Of a stretch of 64,000 nucleotides of DNA, positions 17,087 to 26,305 are shown in pieces. Position 1 is the stretch's first letter, and each line of letters opens with the position of its first letter. Made by a program: the position numbers and the translations under genes. The notes under the pieces are model-generated. The model searched no databases and was not told the DNA's origin. It saw only the letters and a program-made list of their open reading frames with translations. The DNA is from Myxococcales bacterium (GTDB lineage Bacteria > Myxococcota_A > Polyangia > Palsa-1104 > JAEUJZ01), in assembly GCA_016794505.1 (NCBI GenBank), contig JAEUJZ010000073.1, forward strand, positions 81,754-145,753, given 5' to 3'.

Positions 17087-19156
17087 GTGCCGATTCCGAA
17101 GCGACCGTCTGCAAAGCCCGCCCAAGCGTCCAAACAAGCCAAGAAGCCAAACCGCAGCGCAGGCCGCAAGCCGGCTGCCCAGCACGGCAAGCCCACAGAG
17201 AAACCAGAAGCGGCCGTACCCGCGGTGAAGGCGAAAACGCCAAGCCCGCCGGCCAGCAAGCCGGCGACCGCCACCGCCACCGCCACCGCGACGATCGAGC
17301 CGACGGCATCGCGACCCGAAAACCGCGAGCAAACCCCGACGGACACAGCGCTGCCGACGACGATGCTGCCGACGCGCGTGGCCGAGCTATTCCGATTGAA
17401 CGAGGCCGAGCTTCGCGTGCTGCAGGCTCTCCTGCACAGCTCGACGGAAAAAACGGTCTTCGCCCTCGCCGCTGAGCTTGTGTTGCCGCTGCCGCAGCTT
17501 CTGTCGCTGTTGGCGCCAGAAGGCGTGCTGCGCGGCCGGGCCTTGGTAGAGCTGTCCGATGCAGCGGCACTGGGCTGGGCTTTGCCCTCGGATGTCGTGC
17601 ATGCCGGGCGCGGACTTGCGCTGACGCTGACGACCGCGCGCCAGGCAAGCCACGGTGTCGACGAGCGCACGCTGTTTTTGGCCACTCTCCCAGGGCTGTC
17701 GTATCTGCCGGCGCCCGCGGTTGAAACGCCCTGGGTACACGATCGGGTCCCGACCGCGGGTGCCGAGCGCTGGTCGGAAAAGCTGCCCGCGACCCTCGTC
17801 GACTTGCTGCGCGAACACGGGACTGCGCCACAGCCCGCGCTGCTGAACCTGGGCGGACTGCAGGGCGAACAGCTCATCGCGCTGGCTCAGGTGGCGCGAC
17901 AGCGACATCAGCGCCCCGTGGTTACGCTGGACGGCAGCGCACTCGCCGGCTGGCCACAGCCCCTCGTCGCGCAAGCCCTGCGCCGTCTGCGACGAGACAC
18001 CGATCTGCGGGGCGCGATCCTGTTGCTGCACGACGTGCGTGCGCTCGGCAGCGCCTGGCGAGCTGCCTTGCTGCCGCGTCCTTCTGGACAGACGGCGCCG
18101 CTTTTCGTCGCAAGCGACTTGCCTGCGCTGCCTCTTGGAGCGCTCCCCAGCGGACTGCGTGACGAAGCCGCGTGGAATGTGGTCTCGGTGACGCTGCGGC
18201 CACAGCCGCTGCCCAGCCCTGCGGCTCAAACGGCGCCAGCCATCTCGGCAGCACCGGGTGCCGATGCCAGCGACGAAAACGAAGATCCAGCAGTGGCGGC
18301 GAGCCGACAAGAAGCCCGCCGGCAAGCAGCCATCGATGCGGCGCGAGCGATGGGACGACCAATTCCCAAAGAGCTGCTGACGCCGACCCCGGTGGCCAAG
18401 CCGACCCCGACGACGACGGCACCGACAGCGACGGCGACGGCGCGCCCATCGACGACGCCCGAAGCCGCCGCGCCGCCGTCGACACCGCCAGCCAGCAAGC
18501 CGGCAGCGAGCCCGCCGCCAAGCCCCGCCGTGGATGCGGCAGCGCGACGAGCCATGAATCCCCGCTTGGCCGCAGCGCTCGCCGCCGCGGGACTGCCCCC
18601 GCCTGGGTCCGACGCATACACCAACTCGGAATACGCCCAGCGACGGGCCGCGGCACGAGCTGCAGCCGCCGCAGAGCGTGAGGCAGCTCTGACCCCAGCG
18701 AGTGTCCCGGCGGCGACGACCCATGCTTCGGCCCCGGCAGAAGTGGCTGCGGTCGCGGTGGCGGCCCCAGCGACGACACAGGACAGCCCGGCGGACGTGA
18801 CGACGACGCAGTCAACGCCCGCGCAGACCGCTGCACCGGCACAAGCCGAGGAAGGCGCGCCCCTGCCCATGGAAGCCGAAGCGCCGCTTGAAGAGCTGAT
18901 TCGTGTGGCCCGCACGACACCGAACAGCGCGCAGCGCGTCGAGCTTCTGCGCAAGCTGACCGGCGCCCGTCACTCGGCAGTGATCCAGCTGTTCCGCACC
19001 TTTGTCAGCAGCCCGCATCCCGGCGTGCGCGAAGCGGCCGAAGGCGGCATGAGCTCGCTTTTTGGCCCCAACTGGAACCGCAGCCGCAACATTGCGCCGC
19101 CTACACAGCCCCCTCGCACCGACGACGGCGGGCGTGGACCTGGCGGCGCATTCTAA
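17087..19156 (+). CDS. Degenerate AAA+-like protein with disordered linkers and HEAT-like C-terminus
   Basis: About 689 residues from a GTG at 17087; the frame extends upstream only through the antisense of the kinase gene. Parts: a Lys/Pro/Ala/Thr-rich disordered N-terminus including a (ACCGCC)n-encoded TATATA stretch; a winged-helix-like segment (about 85-170); a Rossmann-like domain (about 240-370) that resembles an AAA+ module but has NLGGLQGEQ where a Walker A would be, so it should not bind ATP. A long Pro/Ala/Thr linker (about 400-590) and a short helical C-terminal domain (about 600-670) follow. No known family name. It is probably a structural or adaptor protein; function unknown. 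Confidence 0.75.
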   Translation: MPIPKRPSAKPAQASKQAKKPNRSAGRKPAAQHGKPTEKPEAAVPAVKAKTPSPPASKPATATATATATIEPTASRPENREQTPTDTALPTTMLPTRVAELFRLNEAELRVLQALLHSSTEKTVFALAAELVLPLPQLLSLLAPEGVLRGRALVELSDAAALGWALPSDVVHAGRGLALTLTTARQASHGVDERTLFLATLPGLSYLPAPAVETPWVHDRVPTAGAERWSEKLPATLVDLLREHGTAPQPALLNLGGLQGEQLIALAQVARQRHQRPVVTLDGSALAGWPQPLVAQALRRLRRDTDLRGAILLLHDVRALGSAWRAALLPRPSGQTAPLFVASDLPALPLGALPSGLRDEAAWNVVSVTLRPQPLPSPAAQTAPAISAAPGADASDENEDPAVAASRQEARRQAAIDAARAMGRPIPKELLTPTPVAKPTPTTTAPTATATARPSTTPEAAAPPSTPPASKPAASPPPSPAVDAAARRAMNPRLAAALAAAGLPPPGSDAYTNSEYAQRRAAARAAAAAEREAALTPASVPAATTHASAPAEVAAVAVAAPATTQDSPADVTTTQSTPAQTAAPAQAEEGAPLPMEAEAPLEELIRVARTTPNSAQRVELLRKLTGARHSAVIQLFRTFVSSPHPGVREAAEGGMSSLFGPNWNRSRNIAPPTQPPRTDDGGRGPGGAF

Positions 19157-19190
19157 GCTCGACGCCGTCTCAGGTTCCGCAAAGACGGGC

Positions 19191-20480
19191 CTAGCTGGCT
19201 GGCTTCTGCGAGACGATGACGCAGTGAATCGTTCCCTGGTCGCGCGGATGAATGGCGGTGATCTGAAACCCCGCCTCGGCCAGCATGTGCTTGTACAGCG
19301 ACAGCGGCTTGTACACGTTCAGCCCGAAGTCGTCATACGGCAGATAGCTGTGTTCCCAGGCGATGGCGAGATCGGGATTCTGGTCGGCGAGCGGCTCGCA
19401 GATCACCAGACGTCCACCCGGCGCAAGCGAGCGGAAGGCCTTGCGCAGAAGCGCCCGGCACAGCTCGGGCGGCCAGTCGGCCAGCACGCGCGAGAACATC
19501 ACCATGTCATAGCCTTGCGGCAGGTCGTCGAAGCGGAAGTCACCAGGGATGCCCAGCACGCGATCACTGGCCCCAAGCCGCGCTGCCGTTTCGCGGAGCA
19601 TGTCAATGGGCGTCGGCAGGTTGAACACCGTGATGTGGATCTGCGGAAAGTCGCGCCACAGTTCCATGGCCATGGTGCCGTCGCCGCCGCCGACATCGAG
19701 AAGCTGATGCACGCTGCCGAAGTCGACGTGCCGTCGCAGTACAGACAGGGTCACCAGCGCCGTGTTGCGCATCCACTCGTGCAGCAGCGCAATGTCGGCG
19801 GGCGCCGTCGGTGGATAGCGAACCGCGTACTCAACCGGCACGCCGCGCAGCGTCGAGTACAGCGCATGCGCCATCGACGCGCGGTAGTAACGCAGGAACT
19901 CGCGATAGAAATAGCTGGCGTGATTGCCCGCCGAAAACATGCGCGCCACGGCCGGTCCCAAGCGGAAGCGTCGCGTGTGTGCATCGCGCTCGCCGTCATC
20001 GGATGCGGGCACGTCGGCGACCAGAAGGCCCGTCAAGGTCAGCGCATGCAGCCACTTGCGCCCGCGATGCCGATCCAAGTGCAGCCAGGTGAGGATCTCT
20101 TCGCTGGTGCGCGGCCCCGACTGCAAAAGCGACGGCAGATCGAAGTCGAGAAGGGACGTAAACAGCACATAGCGCGCCCCACCCGCGAGGATCTGATAGA
20201 AGCTGTCCTCGACATCACCCGGCGAAAGGGTCGCGCCGCTGCCATCGACTACGGCATTTCCCACGATGACACTGCCCGCCGGATGGTGTGCATGCAGCCA
20301 GGCGTGCTGGTGCCCTGGGTCCTGCGTCCAGGCCACCACGGGCGCTGACACCGACGCCGACCCACTGTCGGCGCCGCGCTCAAGGGCGACCGTCTGATCC
20401 GCCTGCCGTGCAGCCGGGTCGTTCTCTGTCGACGGGTTCTCTATGAAAGGGGCAGAGGCTTGGCTCGGGTCTGAAGACAC
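19191..20480 (-). CDS. SAM-dependent O-methyltransferase (class I, hydroxyneurosporene/TcmO-type)
   Basis: A 429-residue protein with an extra disordered leader of about 45 residues. Next come a helical dimerisation/winged-helix region (about 70-230) and the catalytic Rossmann domain with motif I LLDVGGGDGTM (near residue 265), a post-motif acidic loop, and LAPGGRLVICEPL. This is the Methyltransf_2 fold of small-molecule O-methyltransferases such as those of polyketide or carotenoid pathways. The substrate cannot be read from sequence and no biosynthetic cluster surrounds it. The GTG start at 20480 is only 29 bp from the divergent hrpB start. TAAAAT lies 6 nt before the GTG, compatible with a leaderless message. 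Confidence 0.85.
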   Translation of the reverse strand: MSSDPSQASAPFIENPSTENDPAARQADQTVALERGADSGSASVSAPVVAWTQDPGHQHAWLHAHHPAGSVIVGNAVVDGSGATLSPGDVEDSFYQILAGGARYVLFTSLLDFDLPSLLQSGPRTSEEILTWLHLDRHRGRKWLHALTLTGLLVADVPASDDGERDAHTRRFRLGPAVARMFSAGNHASYFYREFLRYYRASMAHALYSTLRGVPVEYAVRYPPTAPADIALLHEWMRNTALVTLSVLRRHVDFGSVHQLLDVGGGDGTMAMELWRDFPQIHITVFNLPTPIDMLRETAARLGASDRVLGIPGDFRFDDLPQGYDMVMFSRVLADWPPELCRALLRKAFRSLAPGGRLVICEPLADQNPDLAIAWEHSYLPYDDFGLNVYKPLSLYKHMLAEAGFQITAIHPRDQGTIHCVIVSQKPAS

Positions 20481-20486
20481 CGGGGT

Positions 20487-20492
20487 ATTTTA
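20487..20492 (-). promoter_or_regulatory. -10-like hexamer 6 nt before methyltransferase GTG
   Basis: Reads TAAAAT on the minus strand and ends 6 nt before the GTG at 20480, with no Shine-Dalgarno between. It overlaps a TTAACGCA motif on the plus strand that lies 12 nt before the divergent hrpB ATG. Confidence 0.35.
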
Positions 20493-20509
20493 ACGCAAGA
20501 CTTTGCCCA

Positions 20510-23383
20510 ATGGACAAAAGCCCGCGGCCTGCACCAGATTGTTCCCCCATGCGTGCGCTGGCCTCGCAGGACCGCGATGAACAACCGCGTTCGCCTGCGT
20601 CTGAACATTCCTCTTCTGCACTGTCCCCTCTGCCGATCGATGCGCTGCTGCCCGAGATCGCGGCGACACTTTCGGCACAGGCAACGCGACCGGCCCTGGT
20701 GCTGGAAGCTCCACCGGGCGCAGGCAAGACGACGCGCGTCCCCTGGCTGATCCTGGATCAGATCGTCGGTGACGCAGGAGACGTCGTAGTCCTAGAGCCG
20801 CGGCGCCTGGCCGCCCATGTCTCGGCAGCCCGCGTCGCGGAAGAGCGCGGCGAGGCGCTGGGTGGGCGCGTCGGTGTGCAGATGCGCTTTCAGAGCATCG
20901 TCGGGCCAAAGACCCGTCTGCGCTATGTCACCGAGGGTGTCCTACTGCGTCAACTGCAGCGCGATCCGCAGCTTGCCGGCGTGTCCGCCGTTGTTCTCGA
21001 CGAGCTTCACGAACGACACCTGGCGACGGATTTGGCCTTGGCGCTCTTGCGCCGACTGCAGCTGGGCCCGCGTCCCGATCTGATCCTGCTGGCCATGTCG
21101 GCGACGCTGCACGGCGAGCGAGTGGCTGAGTATCTGGGCGGCTGTCCTGTGCTGCGCGCCTCGGGCCGCGTGTTTCCGGTCGAGATCAGCTATCAGCCGG
21201 GCGAGCCGGACGAGCCGCTGTGGCTGAAAGTACGCGCCGCGCTGCGCGCGGTCTTGGCCCACGACAGCCAAGCGGAAGGCGACGGTGGCGACGTGCTGGT
21301 GTTCTTGCCAGGCGCCGCCGAGATCCGCCGCTGTCAGGACGAGCTGGCCGAGCTCGCGCAGCAGCGCGACCTGGATGTGCTGCCGCTGCACGGTGACCTG
21401 CCCTTCGACGATCAGCGCCGTGCCGTGGCTCCGCGCAGTCGCGCGGGTGGAGCCGCGCGCAGACGCAAGGTCATCTTGGCCACCAACGTCGCCGAGACCT
21501 CGCTGACCATCGACGGCGTGACGGTGGTGATCGACAGCGGCCTAGCCCGCGTCGCCGGACATAACCCATGGTCTGGCTTGCCGACGCTGCGCCTGCAGCC
21601 CATCTGTCGCGCCCAAGCGACGCAGCGCGCCGGTCGCGCTGGACGCACTGCGCCGGGACGCTGCCTGCGTCTGTACAGCCGCGTCGACCACGACAACCGC
21701 CCGGAATTCGAAGTGCCCGAGATCCGCCGCAGCGATCTGGCCGAGATGCTGCTTATGCTCGCGGCCACCGACGACAAAGACGGGACTGGCAGCGGGCTGC
21801 GTCCCGAGCAGCTGCCCTTTATCGATCCGCCACCGGAAAGCGCTCTCGACAGCGCGCACAAGCTGCTGCGGCGGTTGGGCGCGACGGCCGACGACGGTCG
21901 TTTGACCGCGCTGGGACGAAAAATGAGCGAGCTGCCGCTGCATCCGCGTCTGGCCCGTCTGGTCCTTGCCGCCGCCGATCGCGGGCTGCTTTCCGACGGT
22001 GCCACCCTGGCTGCCTTGCTGTCCGAGCGCGATCTGCGTCTGGGTCGATCAAGCCTGACGTCACGCAGCAGCGCCCATGCTCCGTCGAGCCTGCGCGCTG
22101 ACACCATCGGCCCTTCGGATCTTCTACACCTTCTGGATCTGCAGCAAGAAGCCGAGGCGCGGCGCTTCGATCGATCGGCCCTGTCGCGCATCGGGCGCCA
22201 CGGGATCGATGCCGACGTCGCGATCCGCGTCGATCGGGCGCGTCGACAGATCGCGCAGGCTGCTCCTCGCTCGCCCGGTTCCGCGTCGCCCGCTCTGCGC
22301 AGTGGCTCGCCGCAGCACGAACAGGCGCTGCTGCAGGCGATCGTGTGCGCCTATCCCGATCGCGTGGCGCGTCGTCGGGGCAAGCCAGGCCCCATTGCCA
22401 GTGAAGAGACCATCGAGCTCTCGTTGGCCGCGGGCGGCGCCGCTGTTCTGTCCGCGGGCAGCATCGTGCGCAGCGACGAGCTCTTGGTCATCGTCGACGT
22501 CGAGGATCGCAGCGGCGGCACCGTAGGACGCGCGGCGACACCGGCCTCGCCCGCAGGCAGCCCCACGGTGGCTGGCGGCAAGACCGTCGTCCGACTGGCC
22601 AGCGCGGTCAAACCCGACTGGCTGCTGGATCTGCCGGCAGCGCCGCTTTCAGAATCAGAAGACCTTGCATGGAATGACGCCGCAGAGCGGGTCGATGTCG
22701 TGCGCAAGCTGCTCTATGAACAGCTGGTTCTCGACGAAGATCGTCGCCCAGCAAGCGGGCAAAGCGCAGCAGAGGTAGCCATCCTGGCGCAGCAAGTCCA
22801 TGCCGCGCAGTTCGCCCCGTTTTCCGATGGAGAAGCCCTGCCCGCCTTGCTTGCCAAGCTCGCCACCGTCAAGGCGCACGCTCCCGAGCTGGGCATCGCG
22901 CCCCCGTCGGACGCGCAGCTTGCCGAAGCCACACGGCAGCTGTGCCAGGGTCATAACAGCTTTGCCGATCTGCGATCGCTCTCGCTGATCGATGGCGTCT
23001 TGCATCTTTTGGAACAGGCGCGCCGAAAAGAGGCCGGCACGTCGGTCGACGAGCGCCCTCTGCGAGCCGAGCTAGCGCGCTTGGCCCCCGATTCCATGGT
23101 GCTGCCCGGTGGTCGCCGCCTTCGCATTCACTACGAAGCCGATCGCCCGCCCTGGGTGGCGTCGCGGCTGCAGGACTTCTTTGGCCTGCGCGAAGGACCG
23201 CGCATCTTCGGGGGTCGCGTGCCGCTGGTGCTGCAGCTTTTGGCGCCCAACCAAAGGCCCGTGCAAGTCACCACCGACCTCGCTGGCTTTTGGCAGCGTC
23301 ATTACCCGGCGCTGCGACGAGAGCTGGGCCGCCGTTATCCCCGCCACGCTTGGCCGGAAGATCCGCTTTTGCCCACGGAATAA
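20510..23383 (+). CDS. hrpB: ATP-dependent helicase HrpB (DEAH family)
   Basis: A 957-residue superfamily 2 helicase. A variable leader (1-45) precedes RecA domain 1 with Walker A PPGAGKTTR (near residue 68), motif Ia LEPRRLAA, motif II DELHERH (near 164) and motif III SATL. RecA domain 2 has VFLPGAAEIRRC, TNVAETSLTI and motif VI QRAGRAGR. The HA2-like region and the HrpB-specific C-terminal domain ending in YPRHAWPEDPL complete the protein. HrpB is a putative RNA helicase whose cellular target is poorly known. The ATG at 20510 is used; another ATG at 20549 would shorten it by 13 residues. It converges with the phosphoesterase gene, 9 bp apart. Confidence 0.94.
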   Translation: MDKSPRPAPDCSPMRALASQDRDEQPRSPASEHSSSALSPLPIDALLPEIAATLSAQATRPALVLEAPPGAGKTTRVPWLILDQIVGDAGDVVVLEPRRLAAHVSAARVAEERGEALGGRVGVQMRFQSIVGPKTRLRYVTEGVLLRQLQRDPQLAGVSAVVLDELHERHLATDLALALLRRLQLGPRPDLILLAMSATLHGERVAEYLGGCPVLRASGRVFPVEISYQPGEPDEPLWLKVRAALRAVLAHDSQAEGDGGDVLVFLPGAAEIRRCQDELAELAQQRDLDVLPLHGDLPFDDQRRAVAPRSRAGGAARRRKVILATNVAETSLTIDGVTVVIDSGLARVAGHNPWSGLPTLRLQPICRAQATQRAGRAGRTAPGRCLRLYSRVDHDNRPEFEVPEIRRSDLAEMLLMLAATDDKDGTGSGLRPEQLPFIDPPPESALDSAHKLLRRLGATADDGRLTALGRKMSELPLHPRLARLVLAAADRGLLSDGATLAALLSERDLRLGRSSLTSRSSAHAPSSLRADTIGPSDLLHLLDLQQEAEARRFDRSALSRIGRHGIDADVAIRVDRARRQIAQAAPRSPGSASPALRSGSPQHEQALLQAIVCAYPDRVARRRGKPGPIASEETIELSLAAGGAAVLSAGSIVRSDELLVIVDVEDRSGGTVGRAATPASPAGSPTVAGGKTVVRLASAVKPDWLLDLPAAPLSESEDLAWNDAAERVDVVRKLLYEQLVLDEDRRPASGQSAAEVAILAQQVHAAQFAPFSDGEALPALLAKLATVKAHAPELGIAPPSDAQLAEATRQLCQGHNSFADLRSLSLIDGVLHLLEQARRKEAGTSVDERPLRAELARLAPDSMVLPGGRRLRIHYEADRPPWVASRLQDFFGLREGPRIFGGRVPLVLQLLAPNQRPVQVTTDLAGFWQRHYPALRRELGRRYPRHAWPEDPLLPTE

Positions 23384-23392
23384 CTGGGCGCT

Positions 23393-24124
23393 TCAGACGC
23401 CGATGTACAGGCGGTTGCCGAAGTTCGGCTCTAAGTTCGCCTCGAAGATCTTCTGCGCCGCGCTGTCGATGTCATAGGCGACGCGACGGAACTCAAAGAC
23501 GCGGCTCTGATCGTCATAGATGCAGTAACTGGCGCGGTTGTCATAGTCGCGCGGCTGCCCGACGGAGCCGACCGAGATGATGTACTTGTAGCCAGGGCGA
23601 ATCTCGAACTTCTGCGCCACCACTTCGTGAACTTCGTGGCGCGACAGCGCAAAGGCTTTGCACAGATGCGAGTGGCCGACGAAGGTCACGTCCGACAGCT
23701 GATCCCAAAACGGCAGGCAGCGCGCCGCCTGTTCCGTCGAGAAAATGTACTCAAACTCTTCCAAGTTGATCGGCGAGCCGTGGCAGAAGCAAATGTGACC
23801 CTCGCGCCGCTCGTACGGCAGGCTCTTGAGCCACACCATGTTTTCCTGCGTCAGGATCGACGCGTGATAGTCCAGCGCCTGCCGCGCCGCGTCGTAGTAA
23901 TAGGAATAATCCATGCGTCCTGCCACGGCCGCATCGTGGTTGCCGAGGATGCAGAACGCGGCGTGCTTGCGCACCAGATCGCAGCAGCCATTGGGGTCTG
24001 CCCCATAGCCGACTGTGTCACCGAGGCACACGAGCTTATCCACGCGGGCCATGGCGAAACAGTCGAGGACTGCTTCAAGAGCTTCCAAGTTAGCGTGGGT
24101 GTCAGAGAAGAGACCGATCCGCAT
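23393..24124 (-). CDS. Calcineurin-like metallophosphoesterase (YfcE/MJ0936 type)
   Basis: A 243-residue single-domain dimetal phosphoesterase. The family motifs are in order: LFSDTHANLEAL (D-x-H) at the N-terminus, CLGDTVGYGADP (GD), ILGNHDAAV (GNHD), FCHGSP and FVGHSH. It probably hydrolyses a small phosphodiester or phosphomonoester in the cytoplasm; the substrate is unknown. The start is the ATG at 24124; an in-frame GTG 9 nt upstream is possible. A -10-like TAAACT lies 11 nt before the ATG. The gene is complete and of normal family length. Confidence 0.92.
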   Translation of the reverse strand: MRIGLFSDTHANLEALEAVLDCFAMARVDKLVCLGDTVGYGADPNGCCDLVRKHAAFCILGNHDAAVAGRMDYSYYYDAARQALDYHASILTQENMVWLKSLPYERREGHICFCHGSPINLEEFEYIFSTEQAARCLPFWDQLSDVTFVGHSHLCKAFALSRHEVHEVVAQKFEIRPGYKYIISVGSVGQPRDYDNRASYCIYDDQSRVFEFRRVAYDIDSAAQKIFEANLEPNFGNRLYIGV

Positions 24125-24150
24125 GCCAGGCACCTAGTTTACTGCGGAAA

Positions 24151-25296
24151 TCAGGCGGGCGGCAATCGAGTCGGCGATGGATCTGCTTTTTCGTCGTCGT
24201 TTGTTCCGGGCGCCGTCCCACTCCCAGCCGGCCAAGGACTGCGAGGGGCCAGAGACGCTGGCAGCGATTCGGGCCGCGCATAGACCCGCAGCGCTCGTAC
24301 CACGTGGCTGACGCTGGCGGCGCTTTCGATCACGGCGGCCAGCCAGGCATCGATCTCGCTCAGCGTCGCCACGTCCGATCGTGGGCTGCCATCATCGCGT
24401 TTCTCGATGGAAGAACCACATCCGCCGAGCGCATCCATGGCCGATGGGATCCCGCCCGCGGGCGCGGTCTGAGCCATCGCTGAAAGCTGCGCAAAGCCCT
24501 GAGCCACACGCGGCGGCAAGGACGTCAGCACGGCCATCGGCTCGTCGATCGAGCAAGCGACATCGCTTCCGATTCGCCCGACGGTGGCTAGCTTCTCGTT
24601 GCGCAGGATCTCGCTGCGCGTGGACTCTAGACGCTGCAGCAAGGCCGCTAGCTCGCTATTGCGTCGCTCTAGCTCGGCGGTGCGCCGGGCAACTTCCGAT
24701 TCGAGCTGCAGGTTCAGCTCGGTACTCGATCGCAGACGCTCGACCAGCGAGCCGCGCAGATCTTCATAGATCACCGCAAGCTGCTGCACGGGCGCGATGG
24801 CGGCGATGCTCTGCGGAATCGGGCGATGCCACTGCCCTTGAATGAGCCGCGTCGTCGCGCGTACCAACGAACGCAAGGGACGCACCCAGGTCACAAGCAT
24901 GGCCAGAACAACGCTTGCAAACGTCAGACAAGCAGCCAGGGCCAGCGCCACAACAGGGGCCCGTGTCAAAGTCCACACCGTCGCTGCGGGCCCTCCCTGC
25001 GTGGCGCCGTGGGCACCCAGAGGCGGCGGGGTTTTGAGCAACCACAGGCCGCCCACCACCACGATCAGCGAAAGCCACGCGGCAATCAGCGCCAAGACGC
25101 CAGCGATGCTTGCGGCGGTCGGCAGCGAGATCAGCGATAGCTGGTCGCTGGTCTCGTCTTCAGTCCGCCCAAGCCCATCGATAGCACCTGTGGATTCACA
25201 GGGATCGCCCCACGTTGGGCTCGCTGGCTGCGCACGCGGCAGGATCGGCTGTGGGCTCGCTTCCGCGTCCGCCTTCCGATCCGAATTCCGACCCAT
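24151..25296 (-). CDS. Pseudo-histidine kinase: HAMP and coiled coil without His or ATPase
   Basis: A protein of about 381 residues. A disordered leader is followed by TM1 (about 58-86), a short loop, TM2 (about 115-140), a HAMP-like region after WVRPLRSL, and a coiled coil (ESEVARRTAELERRN). The next segment, NEKLATVGRIGSDVACSI, aligns with the histidine-kinase H box, but Cys-Ser stands where His-Glu should be. No HATPase domain (N, G1, G2 boxes) follows, only about 110 residues of variable sequence. It cannot autophosphorylate and is presumably a signalling partner or decoy that dimerises with other kinases. The ATG at 25296 is used; an in-frame GTG at 25323 exists. Confidence 0.8.
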   Translation of the reverse strand: MGRNSDRKADAEASPQPILPRAQPASPTWGDPCESTGAIDGLGRTEDETSDQLSLISLPTAASIAGVLALIAAWLSLIVVVGGLWLLKTPPPLGAHGATQGGPAATVWTLTRAPVVALALAACLTFASVVLAMLVTWVRPLRSLVRATTRLIQGQWHRPIPQSIAAIAPVQQLAVIYEDLRGSLVERLRSSTELNLQLESEVARRTAELERRNSELAALLQRLESTRSEILRNEKLATVGRIGSDVACSIDEPMAVLTSLPPRVAQGFAQLSAMAQTAPAGGIPSAMDALGGCGSSIEKRDDGSPRSDVATLSEIDAWLAAVIESAASVSHVVRALRVYARPESLPASLAPRSPWPAGSGTAPGTNDDEKADPSPTRLPPA

Positions 25297-25368
25297 CGTC
25301 ACGTCCGTTCCCGGCCCTGCCACGTGGAAGATGGCGTCGCAGGCGCTTTCAGTTTATAAGTCTTTTTC

Positions 25369-26154
25369 ATGGAGATAGAGAACGTGGCACCCATCATCCA
25401 TACCCAAGAGCAACAGTCACCTAGGAATCATCGTAGGCTGGGCTGGGCCGCCGGCCTGCTCGCCGGCCTTCTTTTGGTATCGGGCCCAACCGAGGCGCAG
25501 GCTCAGTCGTGTATGCCGACCTTTGCCAATGCGTTTTCGCGCCTGCGCTTGCTTGAGTCCAAGGCCACTTCGCAAGCAGTCGCCGATTCCGAAGTGATGG
25601 CGCTGTTTGGACCCCGCCCGCAGGCCTGTGAAGAGAGCGCGTATCGCGTGTTCATGGAGACCTTTGCCGCATTCGCCAAAGAGGCCATGCGCGCAGCCCC
25701 CGCGTCCCGCGACAAGCTGCTGCGGCTGGCCATCGCGGCGGTTCGCCAGGCCCCCAGCAAGGTGCCCGCCTCGGATCTCGACAGCTCGGTGCGCAAGTAC
25801 CGCCAAGTGAAGTCGGACCTGAGCGCCACAGCCGACGATGTCGGCTTCGCCAAGACGCCGCTTCTGCAGCAGCTTCTGGATGTGCTGATGTCGCTCGGAT
25901 CCCCCACAGCAGCGGTCGCGATGGTGGCAGTGCCCACGGTCCAGCCCGACTCAACGCCGACGCCGACGCCGTCTGGCACAGGCAGCGGTGGCGTGCAGCA
26001 GATCCGCGTGCCGACGCAGCCTTTGCCACCGTGGGCCGTGATCAAGGTGTATGAGATGCGCGACCTGATCCGCGCCCAAGATCTGCCCGGCATCCAGCTT
26101 CGCCTGCAAGAGATCATCAACTGGATGGAAACGAGCACACGCGACCAGCAGTAG
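25369..26154 (+). CDS. Secreted hypothetical protein
   Basis: A 261-residue protein with an N-terminal signal peptide: basic NHRRLGW, hydrophobic AAGLLAGLLLVSG, probable cleavage after TEAQA. The mature part is helical, contains two Cys residues, and has a Thr/Pro/Gly linker (about 195-215) before a short conserved-looking C-terminal helix. The ATG at 25369 may not be the true start: a GTG at 25384 has GGAG about 9 nt upstream and would give a more ordinary signal-peptide length. TATAAG at about 25355 could be its -10. No family recognised. Confidence 0.75.
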   Translation: MEIENVAPIIHTQEQQSPRNHRRLGWAAGLLAGLLLVSGPTEAQAQSCMPTFANAFSRLRLLESKATSQAVADSEVMALFGPRPQACEESAYRVFMETFAAFAKEAMRAAPASRDKLLRLAIAAVRQAPSKVPASDLDSSVRKYRQVKSDLSATADDVGFAKTPLLQQLLDVLMSLGSPTAAVAMVAVPTVQPDSTPTPTPSGTGSGGVQQIRVPTQPLPPWAVIKVYEMRDLIRAQDLPGIQLRLQEIINWMETSTRDQQ

Positions 26155-26292
26155 TCGACGGCGGCAAGTCCCCCCCCGCGCGCTCTTCCGGCTGCGCCAC
26201 GACGCAACGGATCACGCAGCCGCGGACCCGCCCTGGTTCGCTCGGCCCTGTTCCTGCCGCATCACCAGCCCGCCCCATGGCTCGCGCCGCGG

Positions 26293-26298
26293 TATAGT
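26293..26298 (+). promoter_or_regulatory. -10-like hexamer 7 nt before glmU ATG
   Basis: TATAGT ends 7 nt before the glmU ATG at 26306, with no Shine-Dalgarno in the CCGCCCC between them. Candidate leaderless promoter. Confidence 0.4.
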
Positions 26299-26305
26299 CC
26301 GCCCC

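Noticed and set aside
17387..18724. Minus-strand Arg/Gly/Cys-rich frame (445 codons)
   Set aside because: Shadow of the Pro/Ala/Thr-rich plus-strand gene; no start signal or domain.
25320..25329. CCACGTGGAA, parS-like core
   Set aside because: The core matches CCACGTGG, but only about 11 of 14 positions agree with the Myxococcus-type palindrome and the left arm is wrong. It is also far from parAB. A palindromic hexamer of this kind occurs by chance in GC-rich DNA.
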